NCBI RefSeq assembly: GCF_001499675.1
Contig: NZ_LN609302.1
Span: 1,773,896-1,837,895, forward strand
DNA: 64,000 nt
Source of the DNA: Acetobacter ghanensis
GTDB taxonomy: Bacteria; Pseudomonadota; Alphaproteobacteria; Acetobacterales; Acetobacteraceae
Reading direction: 5' to 3'
Shown here in pieces: positions 28,597 through 37,358 of the stretch; within the stretch, counting starts at the first letter, position 1; each line of letters opens with the position of its first letter. The translations under genes and the position numbers were made by a program. The notes beneath the pieces were generated by a model. It did no database searches. It was not told the origin of the DNA and saw only the letters and a list, made by a program, of their open reading frames with translations.

Positions 28597-30219
28597 ATGA
28601 TCCGGCTCGACAATATCAGCAAATATAATGGTCATCGCGTGATCTTTGTCGAGGCGTCGGCAGCCTTGCAAAAAGGCGAAAAAATTGGGTTGGTCGGCCC
28701 GAATGGCGCAGGGAAAACCACTCTTTTCCGCCTGATTACAGGGCAGGAAGAACCAGACGAAGGCCACGTTCTGACTGACAAAGGCATAACAATCGGCTTT
28801 TTTAATCAGGATGTGGGAGAGATGGCTGGCCGGAGTGCGGTAGCCGAGGTGATGGATGGGGCTGGGCCAGTCTCGGAAGTTGGTGCACAGCTGGCTGAAC
28901 TTGAAGTCGCTATGGCTGACCCTGAAAGATTTGATGAACTGGACACCATTCTGGAGCAATTTGGCGAGGTTCAGGCACGTTTTGAAGAATTAGGGGGATA
29001 CGCTCTGGACGGCCGGGCGCGTGAAGTACTGCACGGGCTTGGGTTCAGCCAGGAGATGATGGATGGAGATGTCGGCCGCCTGTCTGGTGGGTGGAAAATG
29101 CGTGTTGCACTGGCGCGCATCCTGCTGATGAAGCCTGATGTGATGCTGCTGGATGAGCCAAGCAACCATCTTGATCTGGAGAGTCTGATCTGGTTGGAGC
29201 AGTTTCTGGCTGGCTACGATGGCGCCCTGCTCATGACCTCTCATGACCGTGCTTTCATGAACCGGATTATTAACAAGGTGATTGAAATTGACGGAGGCGT
29301 GTTGAACAGCTTCTCTGGTGATTATGAGTTCTATGAACAACAGCGGGCATTGAACGAGAAACACCAGCAGGCACAGTTTGACCGCCAACAGGCCATGTTG
29401 GCCAAAGAGGTTGCGTTTATCGAACGCTTCAAGGCGCGTGCGTCTCACGCTGCACAGGTGCAAAGCCGGGTTAAGAAGCTGGACAAAATAGACCGGGTAG
29501 AGCCGCCAAAACGTAGGCAGGCTTTGTCCTTCACGTTTCCACAGGCGCCCCGGTCCGGCGATGCCGTGGTCAACCTGCGTGGTGTAGATAAAAGCTACGG
29601 GAGCCGGGTTATTTACAAGGGGCTTGATCTGCTGATCCGCCGGCAGGAACGCTGCTGTGTGCTGGGGGTCAATGGTGCGGGCAAGTCAACCCTGCTTAAA
29701 CTGGTTACCGGCACCACCGAGCCTGATGCAGGCAGCGTTACCCTGGGAGGCAGCGTTAAAATGGGCTATTTTGCCCAGCACGCGATGGACCTGCTTGATG
29801 GCGAACGAACCATTTTTGAAACACTAAACGATACATTCCCTCTGGCCGGTCAGGGCGCCTTGCGCTCCTTAGCGGGTGGTTTTGGTTTTTCCGGGGATGA
29901 TGTGGATAAAAGCTGCCGCGTGCTATCTGGCGGCGAAAAAGCACGGCTGGTGATGGCGCTCATGCTGTTTGATCCTCCCAATTTTCTGGTGCTTGACGAA
30001 CCGACTAACCATTTGGATATCGCCACAAAAGAAATGCTCATAGCGGCGCTGGCGGACTATGATGGTACAATGCTTTTTGTCTCGCATGACCGTCACTTCC
30101 TTGCGGCTTTGTCCAACCGTGTTCTGGAGCTTACTCCCGAAGGTATTCATCGGTATGACGGGGGATATACGGAATATGTTGCAAGAACGGGCCGGGAGGC
30201 TCCGGGCTTACACGAATAG
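28597..30219 (+). CDS. ABC-F family ATPase
   Basis: A 540-residue soluble protein with two ABC ATPase domains and no membrane segments. Walker A motifs are GPNGAGKTT (about residue 34) and GVNGAGKST (about 350); signatures are LSGGWKMRVALARIL and LSGGEKARLVMAL; Walker B motifs are VMLLDEPSNHLD and FLVLDEPTNHLD. The linker between domains is the helical ABC-F linker with FIERFKARASHAAQVQSR. ABC-F proteins act on the ribosome E site, in translation rescue or antibiotic protection. The layout is closest to YbiT-like members, but I cannot set the subfamily with certainty. A GAGG ribosome site is 5 bases before the ATG. Confidence 0.93.
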   Translation: MIRLDNISKYNGHRVIFVEASAALQKGEKIGLVGPNGAGKTTLFRLITGQEEPDEGHVLTDKGITIGFFNQDVGEMAGRSAVAEVMDGAGPVSEVGAQLAELEVAMADPERFDELDTILEQFGEVQARFEELGGYALDGRAREVLHGLGFSQEMMDGDVGRLSGGWKMRVALARILLMKPDVMLLDEPSNHLDLESLIWLEQFLAGYDGALLMTSHDRAFMNRIINKVIEIDGGVLNSFSGDYEFYEQQRALNEKHQQAQFDRQQAMLAKEVAFIERFKARASHAAQVQSRVKKLDKIDRVEPPKRRQALSFTFPQAPRSGDAVVNLRGVDKSYGSRVIYKGLDLLIRRQERCCVLGVNGAGKSTLLKLVTGTTEPDAGSVTLGGSVKMGYFAQHAMDLLDGERTIFETLNDTFPLAGQGALRSLAGGFGFSGDDVDKSCRVLSGGEKARLVMALMLFDPPNFLVLDEPTNHLDIATKEMLIAALADYDGTMLFVSHDRHFLAALSNRVLELTPEGIHRYDGGYTEYVARTGREAPGLHE

Positions 30220-30242
30220 CCAGACTTCCCTGCCCTTTTCCA

Positions 30243-30269
30243 CGCAGAGCATCAAAACGGTGCTCTGCG
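30243..30269. terminator. Hairpin between convergent ABC-F and porin genes
   Basis: CGCAGAGCA and TGCTCTGCG form a perfect 9-bp stem around a 9-base loop, 23 bases after the ABC-F stop. There is no T run; it may serve both convergent genes. Confidence 0.4.
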
Positions 30270-30341
30270 CTGCCTGTCCGTGCGCCCCCCCGATACGGCA
30301 AATTTATATTCCGGGTTTCATGCCGTTAATTTCCCGCGTAT

Positions 30342-31928
30342 CTATAACGCGCTGATCACTTTCAGACCTGCCAGAATGGCATTGGGAATAACGGATGTTT
30401 CGCCGGGACGCATCATGTATTCAAACTCAGGCGTAATAACCAAACCCGGCATGACGGGAATACCATAATACGCTTCCAAAATAGCCGAATGTGTTTGAGG
30501 AGCATTAACATACGCTCCCATAGAGAGGCCAGCCATCTGCCGTAACTGCTGGCCATAAGTCGTTCTCGGGCTTAACTGGTAATAGGAATACATCACCCCA
30601 AGCCGATCAAATGGTCGGCCCGGGATAATTCCAAGCAACGAGGCTCCAGCATAAAACTCATTTGAAAATGTCGAATTGCTTGGCGTATTATGAATAAACC
30701 CTGCCAGCACATACCCACCCGCCATCTGATGTTGCCCATGACTACGGTACACCATCTGATCTGTTTCGATATAAAACGTATCCCGTGGTTTTTCTTTATG
30801 CTTTTGGACGGAGCCGGTAAACTCTGCTGGTATCACCCCAATCATATCCGCATAAGGGGAGGTATCGTGCGCATATCCGATCTTGTAGTGGCCCGGTAAT
30901 TTGCGTTCGCCAAAAAAGGGTTCCCATGTCAACTCAACAGGCGTCTGAATACCCGTGTAAGGCTCGCTACCCCATGCCCATCCGGTATTATCCACGGGTT
31001 TAGGGCCGATGCGATATACGCCTGTTCTCAAAATTAGATCCCGCGTAGGACGAATACGGAATGTCCCACCCCACGATGTTTTTGGGTAAACACTCCAGCC
31101 TGCGGGTTCACGAATGGCCATAGGGGCTGAACACATGGTCATGAATGTACAAAGCAGCACAGACGTAGAATATGTGTGTGTCAGTGCAATACGGCCAAGG
31201 TTGATATTGATCTTATTGTTGAGGAATGATTTTTCAACATAAAGATCTGCCAGACGCGCTGCCGCCGGCCCATGAATACTCCAAACCTCTGTAAGCAGAA
31301 CATTCCGTTCGCCCACATGGTCCCACCCGACCTGACGTCCCTCACGATTCATGACAATACCGTGCAGGAACCACCCATTTAGCGGTTCCCATTTGGTCAG
31401 TTTACCCAAATCAAAAAGCATGGCGATGCGGACTTCATGTGTATAGTCCATGCCTTTAGAGACACCACCGCTCACATTCGCCATACCCTCCCCTTTGTAG
31501 GTCAATTCAAAACTAAAACCATGTTCTGTCAGACGGTCGCGCAGTGGTTTGAGGGTGGGCACTAAATTGCCAAAAGCCTGCTCGGAAACATAATACCCCG
31601 CACTGATGTCCCTACGACGCAGCGCGTTGCCATTATGGTTCAATAAATAGGAAATACTCTCGGTATTAAACAGACTTTCCAAGCGGTCTTCCGCAATGGG
31701 GCGCTTATGTTTTGCGAGTTGCTCGGACGGCACTGATGTGGAAACAGTGCCTCTCTGGGCTACCGAATTTTGCTGTGGAGCAGCGTTCTCTTCCTGAGTT
31801 GCAGCTTTGGAGATCTGAGACGTCAGTATGAGCACAAGCCCAGAAACTACAATAAGAGCAGAGGATTTTAAAAAGAGCTTATTTCGAGGCACACAGGCGG
31901 AGCGTACAAAATGGCGATTTTTGGACAT
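30342..31928 (-). CDS. OprB-type carbohydrate porin
   Basis: A 528-residue outer-membrane porin of the carbohydrate-selective OprB family (PF04966). An N-terminal signal anchor-like stretch (KLFLKSSALIVVSGLVLILT) ends near ISKAATQ. The protein then has a 60-residue linker and a barrel with motifs such as GFSFELTYKGEGMANVSGG and INLGRIALTHTYSTS. OprB porins let glucose and other sugars into the periplasm, where acetic acid bacteria oxidise them. The ATG at 31928 is taken over a TTG at 31940. The upstream 400-base region is AT-rich with palindromes, and an MFS gene precedes it on the same strand. Confidence 0.87.
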   Translation of the reverse strand: MSKNRHFVRSACVPRNKLFLKSSALIVVSGLVLILTSQISKAATQEENAAPQQNSVAQRGTVSTSVPSEQLAKHKRPIAEDRLESLFNTESISYLLNHNGNALRRRDISAGYYVSEQAFGNLVPTLKPLRDRLTEHGFSFELTYKGEGMANVSGGVSKGMDYTHEVRIAMLFDLGKLTKWEPLNGWFLHGIVMNREGRQVGWDHVGERNVLLTEVWSIHGPAAARLADLYVEKSFLNNKININLGRIALTHTYSTSVLLCTFMTMCSAPMAIREPAGWSVYPKTSWGGTFRIRPTRDLILRTGVYRIGPKPVDNTGWAWGSEPYTGIQTPVELTWEPFFGERKLPGHYKIGYAHDTSPYADMIGVIPAEFTGSVQKHKEKPRDTFYIETDQMVYRSHGQHQMAGGYVLAGFIHNTPSNSTFSNEFYAGASLLGIIPGRPFDRLGVMYSYYQLSPRTTYGQQLRQMAGLSMGAYVNAPQTHSAILEAYYGIPVMPGLVITPEFEYMMRPGETSVIPNAILAGLKVISAL

Positions 31929-32340
31929 AATTTTATCCAAAGCGGTACATTCCTGTCTTGATAAGACAAAAATGACGCAACGTGATTCATGATAGAAATA
32001 TTTTGAGGCGAGCTTTATGTCTTAGGCACGACTAGCAGTTGCGTAGGCGGCCTTGCATTGTCATCTCGTGCGCAGGCGAAGCTCGTAGTCGTATTATATC
32101 AGGCATCTTATTCTTTTTCTTATAGCTGTTTTCTAGTTTCTAAAAAATTCTTCAAACCTTTTCAAGTCACGTTGTTGTTGAATTATTGTAATAACAATAA
32201 GGGGCTGTGAATATATTATAATATATTTCTTATATAAGAAGGCCTGATTGTCTTCATACAAACAGAAACCATGTCCTATAAAAAGCAGTTACACTGCCGC
32301 GCGCCTCAAAAATATTGACGCACGACAGTACCGCCTCATT
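31929..32340. other. AT-rich non-coding region upstream of the OprB gene
   Basis: About 410 bases with no supported gene. It contains three consecutive palindromes (32183-32240, listed separately). A more GC-rich patch at 32030-32100 has no recognisable RNA structure or gene remnant. Confidence 0.5.
32183..32240. promoter_or_regulatory. Cluster of three palindromes
   Basis: TTATTGTAATAACAATAA at 32183 has 7-base arms. AATATATTATAATATATT at 32210 is a perfect 18-base palindrome. TTCTTATATAAGAA at 32227 is a perfect 14-base palindrome. They lie about 255-310 bases upstream of the OprB porin and 100 bases past the MFS stop. Candidate operators; chance in AT-rich DNA is the main alternative. Confidence 0.35.
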
Positions 32341-33795
32341 TTAAGGAACAGGAGGGAGACTTGCATCCACTGTTATGGGTTTATCACTCTTTAACAGGGC
32401 TTTAATTTCTTCCTCAGTCTCCACCGCGGGAGGTGAACCACGGAGAGGCATACGAGCCGTTTCTTTTACCGTTAGCATCGTCACAATACCAATAACGGCT
32501 ACGCCCATCAGGTAGTAGGCAGGCATCATCAGGTCATCTGTGCGGCGTATAAGCCATGCTGTGACCAAAGGCGTTGTACCGCCGAACATGGAAACAGAAA
32601 TGTTAAAAGCCAACGAGAGCGCCGTATAACGCACCGGGGTATAAAACAGTGCCGGTAAGGTTGCTGGCATGGAACTAGTAAAACACACCAACGAAACCCC
32701 GAGCAGCATAAGGCCCAGAAAAATTAACCAGTCATTGCCACTTTGTATAAGCCACAAGCTGGGAACTGAAAGCAGCAGTAGCCCCAGACAAGCGCCTATG
32801 ATCATGGGGCGCCGCCCTAGCCTATCGCTAAATATGCCGCCAACAACGTTAAGAGGCATCATAACAAGCATAACCAGCAGGATCAGTAACAGACCTTTAG
32901 TTTCTGGGTAGCCAAGCGTCACGCTCAGATAACTGGGCATATAGGTCAGGACCATGTAGTAGGTCACATTAAAGACCATCACCAGTCCCATACATTTAAG
33001 CAGCTGACGCCAATGCACTTGGAGCAGATCTCGCCAGCCGGGCTTTTCCTGTTCCCGTTGCTCCGCTTGTTCAGCATAAGCCGCGAATGCAGGTGTTTCC
33101 TCCAGTTTCATGCGCATGTAGAGGCCCAGAACACCTAGCGGCCCGGCCAGAATGAACGGAATACGCCATCCCCAAGACAACATCTGCTGATCTGCCAAGC
33201 AGAATTGTAGAATAAGAACTGCGCCGGCCCCGGCCACATATCCTGCCAGTGTGCCAAACTCCAGCCAGCTTCCCATCAACCCACGTTTTCGATCTGTGGA
33301 GTATTCAGCAATAAAAGTTGCAGCACCACCGTATTCTCCCCCGGTGGAAAAACCCTGCACCATACGAGCCAGCAATAGTAAAATAGGTCCCCATATGCCG
33401 ATACTGGCATAAGAGGGGATAAGACCTATGGAAAATGTCCCCAATGCCATAAGAATCATTGTGAACGCCAAAACTTTTTGTCTTCCGTATCTGTCTCCCA
33501 ATGGGCCAAAAACAGCCCCGCCAAGGGGTCTTACCAAAAAGGCAACAGTAAACGTGGCAAAAGTCGCAATAAGTTGAGCTGTAGCATCGACTGAAGGAAA
33601 GAAAACGCGCCCAAGTGTAATGGCAATATAGCCATAAACCCCGAAGTCAAACCATTCCATGGCATTGCCAAGGGCCGCGGCCCCTACGGCCCGCTTGAGC
33701 ATATCGCCGTCCACCACGGTGATATCATTTGGTTCTATATGCCTCCGACGTTTGAACCATCCAAAATGAGCATGTGCCGTTTCGGGCTCCTGCAT
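32341..33795 (-). CDS. MFS metabolite:H+ symporter (ProP-like)
   Basis: A 484-residue inner-membrane transporter with 12 predicted helices. Motifs are GNAMEWFDFGVYGYI in the first helix and the MFS loop GPLGDRYGRQKVLA, then QGFSTGGEYGGAATFIAEY, which together mark the metabolite:H+ symporter subfamily (proline/betaine, alpha-ketoglutarate, citrate transporters). The ATG at 33795 has AAGGAAG about 9 bases upstream; the frame continues upstream without family similarity. Substrate is not determinable. It precedes the OprB porin by about 410 bases on the same strand. Confidence 0.88.
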   Translation of the reverse strand: MQEPETAHAHFGWFKRRRHIEPNDITVVDGDMLKRAVGAAALGNAMEWFDFGVYGYIAITLGRVFFPSVDATAQLIATFATFTVAFLVRPLGGAVFGPLGDRYGRQKVLAFTMILMALGTFSIGLIPSYASIGIWGPILLLLARMVQGFSTGGEYGGAATFIAEYSTDRKRGLMGSWLEFGTLAGYVAGAGAVLILQFCLADQQMLSWGWRIPFILAGPLGVLGLYMRMKLEETPAFAAYAEQAEQREQEKPGWRDLLQVHWRQLLKCMGLVMVFNVTYYMVLTYMPSYLSVTLGYPETKGLLLILLVMLVMMPLNVVGGIFSDRLGRRPMIIGACLGLLLLSVPSLWLIQSGNDWLIFLGLMLLGVSLVCFTSSMPATLPALFYTPVRYTALSLAFNISVSMFGGTTPLVTAWLIRRTDDLMMPAYYLMGVAVIGIVTMLTVKETARMPLRGSPPAVETEEEIKALLKSDKPITVDASLPPVP

Positions 33796-34072
33796 ATAAT
33801 CTTCTTCCTTCTTTCCTAAAGGCCGGGCACCATTTACCGTAACCATTGGTAACGCGCATGATGCAGGTCGGATCTTTATCAAAAAAAGAATATCGACCCG
33901 GCACTTATTTCCGACATTTGGCACTTATGTGCCAGAATGCCGCAAAAAAGGGAAGGAAATAAGAATTTACAAATAAAAATTCAGTATATCATATTAATAT
34001 TACCTACTATTAGACATATAAATCAGATAAATTAAAAAATATAAAATTTATTATTATAATATTATATTGACC

Positions 34073-36499
34073 TTACCATTTGGCACTTAAGGTTAGAAAA
34101 AACATACGAGGAGCAACAGGAAAGGCGCTATAATTTCCAGAAGTATACGTTGGGGTAAGCGTTGACCATGCTTTAGTATTCGTTAAATTTGTAATATTCC
34201 CCTGAACTTTCAGTGATGGAAGATGGGGAATTCCATATATTGTATAGCTAGCATTCATACTGAAGAGAACGTAAGGCGAAGCTTTCAGATCATTTGTATA
34301 GGTTGTGAAGCGTTTCCCCATTGTTTCACCAATAAACTGAGCAGAGGCATTGCCCCAGTACGTCGAGGCTACAAATTTTTCTGTCCAATCGGGGATCCCA
34401 ACCACTTTCTTTCCTGATGTTTGTACAACACTCGATCCATTGCTGTAATTATTATTATATACAGAATGATTATAGGAGAGAGCATTATAAAAGGAAAAAT
34501 GAGATCCAAACTGCAACGTAAAAGAAAAATCCATGCCATCTGTATTAACAGAACCTACATTTGCCAGTGTAGTTGCAGAACCAACAATGGCCGCATATTG
34601 CGGTGTAGTTGCAACTGCTAATAGACGATTTGAAAACCGAACGTGATAATATTCAATCTGCCCTTGCACATCAGTCAAAGGGCCCAGCTTCACATGGTGA
34701 TGAGAGCGTAGTCCCAGTTCATAAGTCCACGACATTTCCGGTTTTCCATGCCGTGCAAAGTTTTCAAATGCAGCCTGACTTGTGGCTCCCCATGGAGTGG
34801 CGTTTCCATAGCCTCCTTGAGAATAAGATCTCATATTTTCCTGAATATTAGCAAACAGTTGCTCATTCTTCGTCATTGACCATAACGCCCCAAACGCAGG
34901 AAGGAAGGGCTTTGCTGTAGCCACTGCGCCCCCAGGCACAGTTATGGCGCCAGCAGGTATAAGAGAGCCACTTCTTGCGGCTACAGGTAGTGTCCCATTA
35001 GTATAAACCAACTCGGACTTAAATCCTGCGTTGAGGGTGAAATTTCTAGTAACTGCCCAAGTATCCTGTAAATGGACGACCCATGTATTGGTATCAAACT
35101 TATTTGTGAAATGATGAATGAGCGGGTCTTGCTGTCGTGCATATGGGGATGTGGGATTGTTAAAACTAAACGCGTACCACCGCCTTGCCTGCGTATCTTC
35201 ATTCCGTTCGTACCACCCACCAATTTCAATATGATGCGCTCCAATTCTATAATGTAAAGTTGAGGTTATACCGCCTCTATTATCCCAATATTCTGTTGTT
35301 CTTGTTGCCAGTCCAGACCCACCGAAAACTTGAGTCATATTCTGCCCTGGAAAATACGTGGAAAAAATAGCCCCTAAACCCGAGACGTCGATTGGAATAG
35401 ATACTGCCGTTTCACCTAACTCATGGTGATAATACAAGGAGGTATCCCAACTTAGAAACTGGTTGAAGTCATGATGCCACTTTAAATAAGATAAAAAATC
35501 CTGCCGTTGTGCAACACTGTAATAACCACGATAATTCAACCCATCGTCACGGTAAGATGCTGAGTTATAATAATTTTTGGCATAATTAATATCTGGGTAA
35601 ATGGATGGCCGAACGTACAAGCCTTGGCCGTTTGGTAAAAATATTCCATCTTCGTTTGGTTCATCTTTATTAGACCAATTGAAAAACCATGTGATTTTAT
35701 CATTATCGCTTTTATGAACAAATTTCATATTAACCTGATTTCCGCCCTGATGAGACCCTAAGTCCCACGCTCGAGCATCCTGTCGGGCCCAGGATATATA
35801 AGCAGAATTTCCATGCCCCAGATCACCCGTATCAATCCGGGCGAATGTTCTAAATGTTGACCAACTGCCAAACGTCTGGTCCAACTGGCCGCCAGCTTTA
35901 TGCTTGGGATCGCTGGAAAAAAACTCTAACGTTCCACCCAAGTTAGATGTGGATGCTGTTCCTAAAGCCCCTGCCCCGGTAGATACCGAAGACGATGCTA
36001 CATTTTCACTAATAACCGCACGTTGCGGGCTTAACCCATTATAATCATTATAGGATTGGTCCCCAAGAGGAATTCCGTCCAAAGTAAATCCCAACTGGTT
36101 CTGATTAAATCCATGGATGTAAAGCGAACTATTCCGCTCGTTGTTGCCCCACGGATCGGCATTTGTATAAACGACCCCGGGCAGGATAGACAGAGCTTTG
36201 ACGGGATTAATACCGGGCAGAATACGCTGAATTTGTGCCTGCTTCATGCTTTGTACAGAACGGGAATGTCGGCCTTGGGCTACAATTTGTTCGACTGTAT
36301 TGGACCTATCAAGAGGCTTATTCCAATCCAGATTGACGACTGCACTCTTGCCTCCACTCGCTGACAATGATCGCTTTTCAGAAGACTGCGTAATATCCGC
36401 AGAAGGCGATGCAAAAGCAGCATGACATGCGGCATTTTCAATTATGATGATGGCTGAGGAGAATAAAAGAGAACGATAGAAACATGAGACACGAAGCAT
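34073..36499 (-). CDS. TonB-dependent outer-membrane receptor
   Basis: An 808-residue TonB-dependent transporter. It has a signal peptide ending near CHAAFA, a plug domain (about residues 70-200) with PVKALSILPGVVYTNADPWG and SLYIHGFNQNQLGFTLDGIPLGD, and a beta-barrel ending in a terminal aromatic (FFLTLSAKW). A GGAGGAG ribosome site precedes the ATG. No siderophore-specific signature was seen. The gene and its MarR neighbour are visibly more AT-rich than the surroundings, suggesting transfer. Substrate unknown. Confidence 0.9.
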   Translation of the reverse strand: MLRVSCFYRSLLFSSAIIIIENAACHAAFASPSADITQSSEKRSLSASGGKSAVVNLDWNKPLDRSNTVEQIVAQGRHSRSVQSMKQAQIQRILPGINPVKALSILPGVVYTNADPWGNNERNSSLYIHGFNQNQLGFTLDGIPLGDQSYNDYNGLSPQRAVISENVASSSVSTGAGALGTASTSNLGGTLEFFSSDPKHKAGGQLDQTFGSWSTFRTFARIDTGDLGHGNSAYISWARQDARAWDLGSHQGGNQVNMKFVHKSDNDKITWFFNWSNKDEPNEDGIFLPNGQGLYVRPSIYPDINYAKNYYNSASYRDDGLNYRGYYSVAQRQDFLSYLKWHHDFNQFLSWDTSLYYHHELGETAVSIPIDVSGLGAIFSTYFPGQNMTQVFGGSGLATRTTEYWDNRGGITSTLHYRIGAHHIEIGGWYERNEDTQARRWYAFSFNNPTSPYARQQDPLIHHFTNKFDTNTWVVHLQDTWAVTRNFTLNAGFKSELVYTNGTLPVAARSGSLIPAGAITVPGGAVATAKPFLPAFGALWSMTKNEQLFANIQENMRSYSQGGYGNATPWGATSQAAFENFARHGKPEMSWTYELGLRSHHHVKLGPLTDVQGQIEYYHVRFSNRLLAVATTPQYAAIVGSATTLANVGSVNTDGMDFSFTLQFGSHFSFYNALSYNHSVYNNNYSNGSSVVQTSGKKVVGIPDWTEKFVASTYWGNASAQFIGETMGKRFTTYTNDLKASPYVLFSMNASYTIYGIPHLPSLKVQGNITNLTNTKAWSTLTPTYTSGNYSAFPVAPRMFFLTLSAKW

Positions 36500-36531
36500 G
36501 ACCGATATTCTCCTCCAACCGGAAACAAAAC

Positions 36532-36544
36532 GTTATAACATAAC
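36532..36544. promoter_or_regulatory. Short inverted repeat before the TonB receptor gene
   Basis: GTTAT and ATAAC flank three bases, 33 bases upstream of the receptor start and just downstream of the MarR gene. A possible operator for the MarR protein; weak on its own. Confidence 0.25.
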
Positions 36545-36624
36545 ATATTGTGATAATTTATTTCCTATCCTTGCAAAATAAGAACTAAATTTTCACTTTT
36601 ACTTCATGAGAATCTTACGTGCGT

Positions 36625-37209
36625 TTATCTATGCTTGATTTTTTTATGCATATTAAAATCGAACATAGAGGTTATAGTTTTGTGGTTTACACTCGGTAAT
36701 TTGGAAATTTTTTCTGCCCGGTTCTTTATTTTATCAAGAACATGCAGGAATGTTTCCAATTGTTCGCTAGAGACGTCTTGCAAAATTTTTTCTCGAACTT
36801 TTTCAACAGCATTATCTATTCCACGATGTATGGCCTCCCCTGCTTCGGTCAAAAAAAGCCCTTTAACACGCAAGTCATCTTCAGTCGCTTTTCTTGTAAT
36901 CAGATGATTTTGTTCTAAAAAATAGATGGCTCGAGAACACGTGGAAATTTCGCTATACAAAAAATTAGAAACTTCAGTTAGCGTACAACCATCTCCCAAC
37001 TCTACTATTGCTCTCAAAACCAGCCAATGAGGCCTGTTTACGGACATCTGGAATACCGATTTGTTCATGGCATCTATCCACAAACGATTGGTTACATCCA
37101 AATGAATACCTACGGCGCAAAAATGTTCTTTTCCCTTGCCCATCGTCTCTCTCGAACAGAATAAACTTGCTTGTGCAAGCATATAGTTATTTTCCGAGCC
37201 CAGGCCCAT
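36625..37209 (-). CDS. MarR-family transcriptional regulator
   Basis: A 194-residue winged-helix regulator. The DNA-binding region is at about residues 75-125: TLTEVSNFLYSEISTCSRAIYFLEQNHLITRKATEDDLR with the wing DLRVKGLFLTEAGE, as in MarR proteins. The N-terminal extension before PHWLVLRAIVELGD is longer than usual, and later in-frame ATGs exist (for example the one giving MGKGKEHFC). It lies just upstream of the TonB receptor on the same strand, so it probably controls that gene and itself. A 16-base palindrome sits 10 bases before its start. AT-rich like its neighbour. Confidence 0.85.
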   Translation of the reverse strand: MGLGSENNYMLAQASLFCSRETMGKGKEHFCAVGIHLDVTNRLWIDAMNKSVFQMSVNRPHWLVLRAIVELGDGCTLTEVSNFLYSEISTCSRAIYFLEQNHLITRKATEDDLRVKGLFLTEAGEAIHRGIDNAVEKVREKILQDVSSEQLETFLHVLDKIKNRAEKISKLPSVNHKTITSMFDFNMHKKIKHR

Positions 37210-37218
37210 CTTATTGAT

Positions 37219-37234
37219 ATTAATTTTAATTAAT
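37219..37234. promoter_or_regulatory. Palindromic operator candidate for the MarR gene
   Basis: ATTAATT and AATTAAT are perfect 7-base arms around a central TT, 10 bases upstream of the MarR start codon. The position and symmetry fit an autoregulatory MarR site. Confidence 0.45.
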
Positions 37235-37358
37235 GATTTTCCTGCCTCTATACAGGCGGTTACGTTTTAATGGGTTATGCGGCCTGCGGCATCTTACAAA
37301 AATACTTTATGCCGTAGACCACATTAAAATCATGCTGCAATATTAAAGAAAATAATTA

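Noticed and set aside
32030..32110. Possible tRNA or small RNA in the GC-richer patch upstream of OprB
   Set aside because: No cloverleaf, no T-loop (GGTTCGAATC-like) and no terminator could be found.
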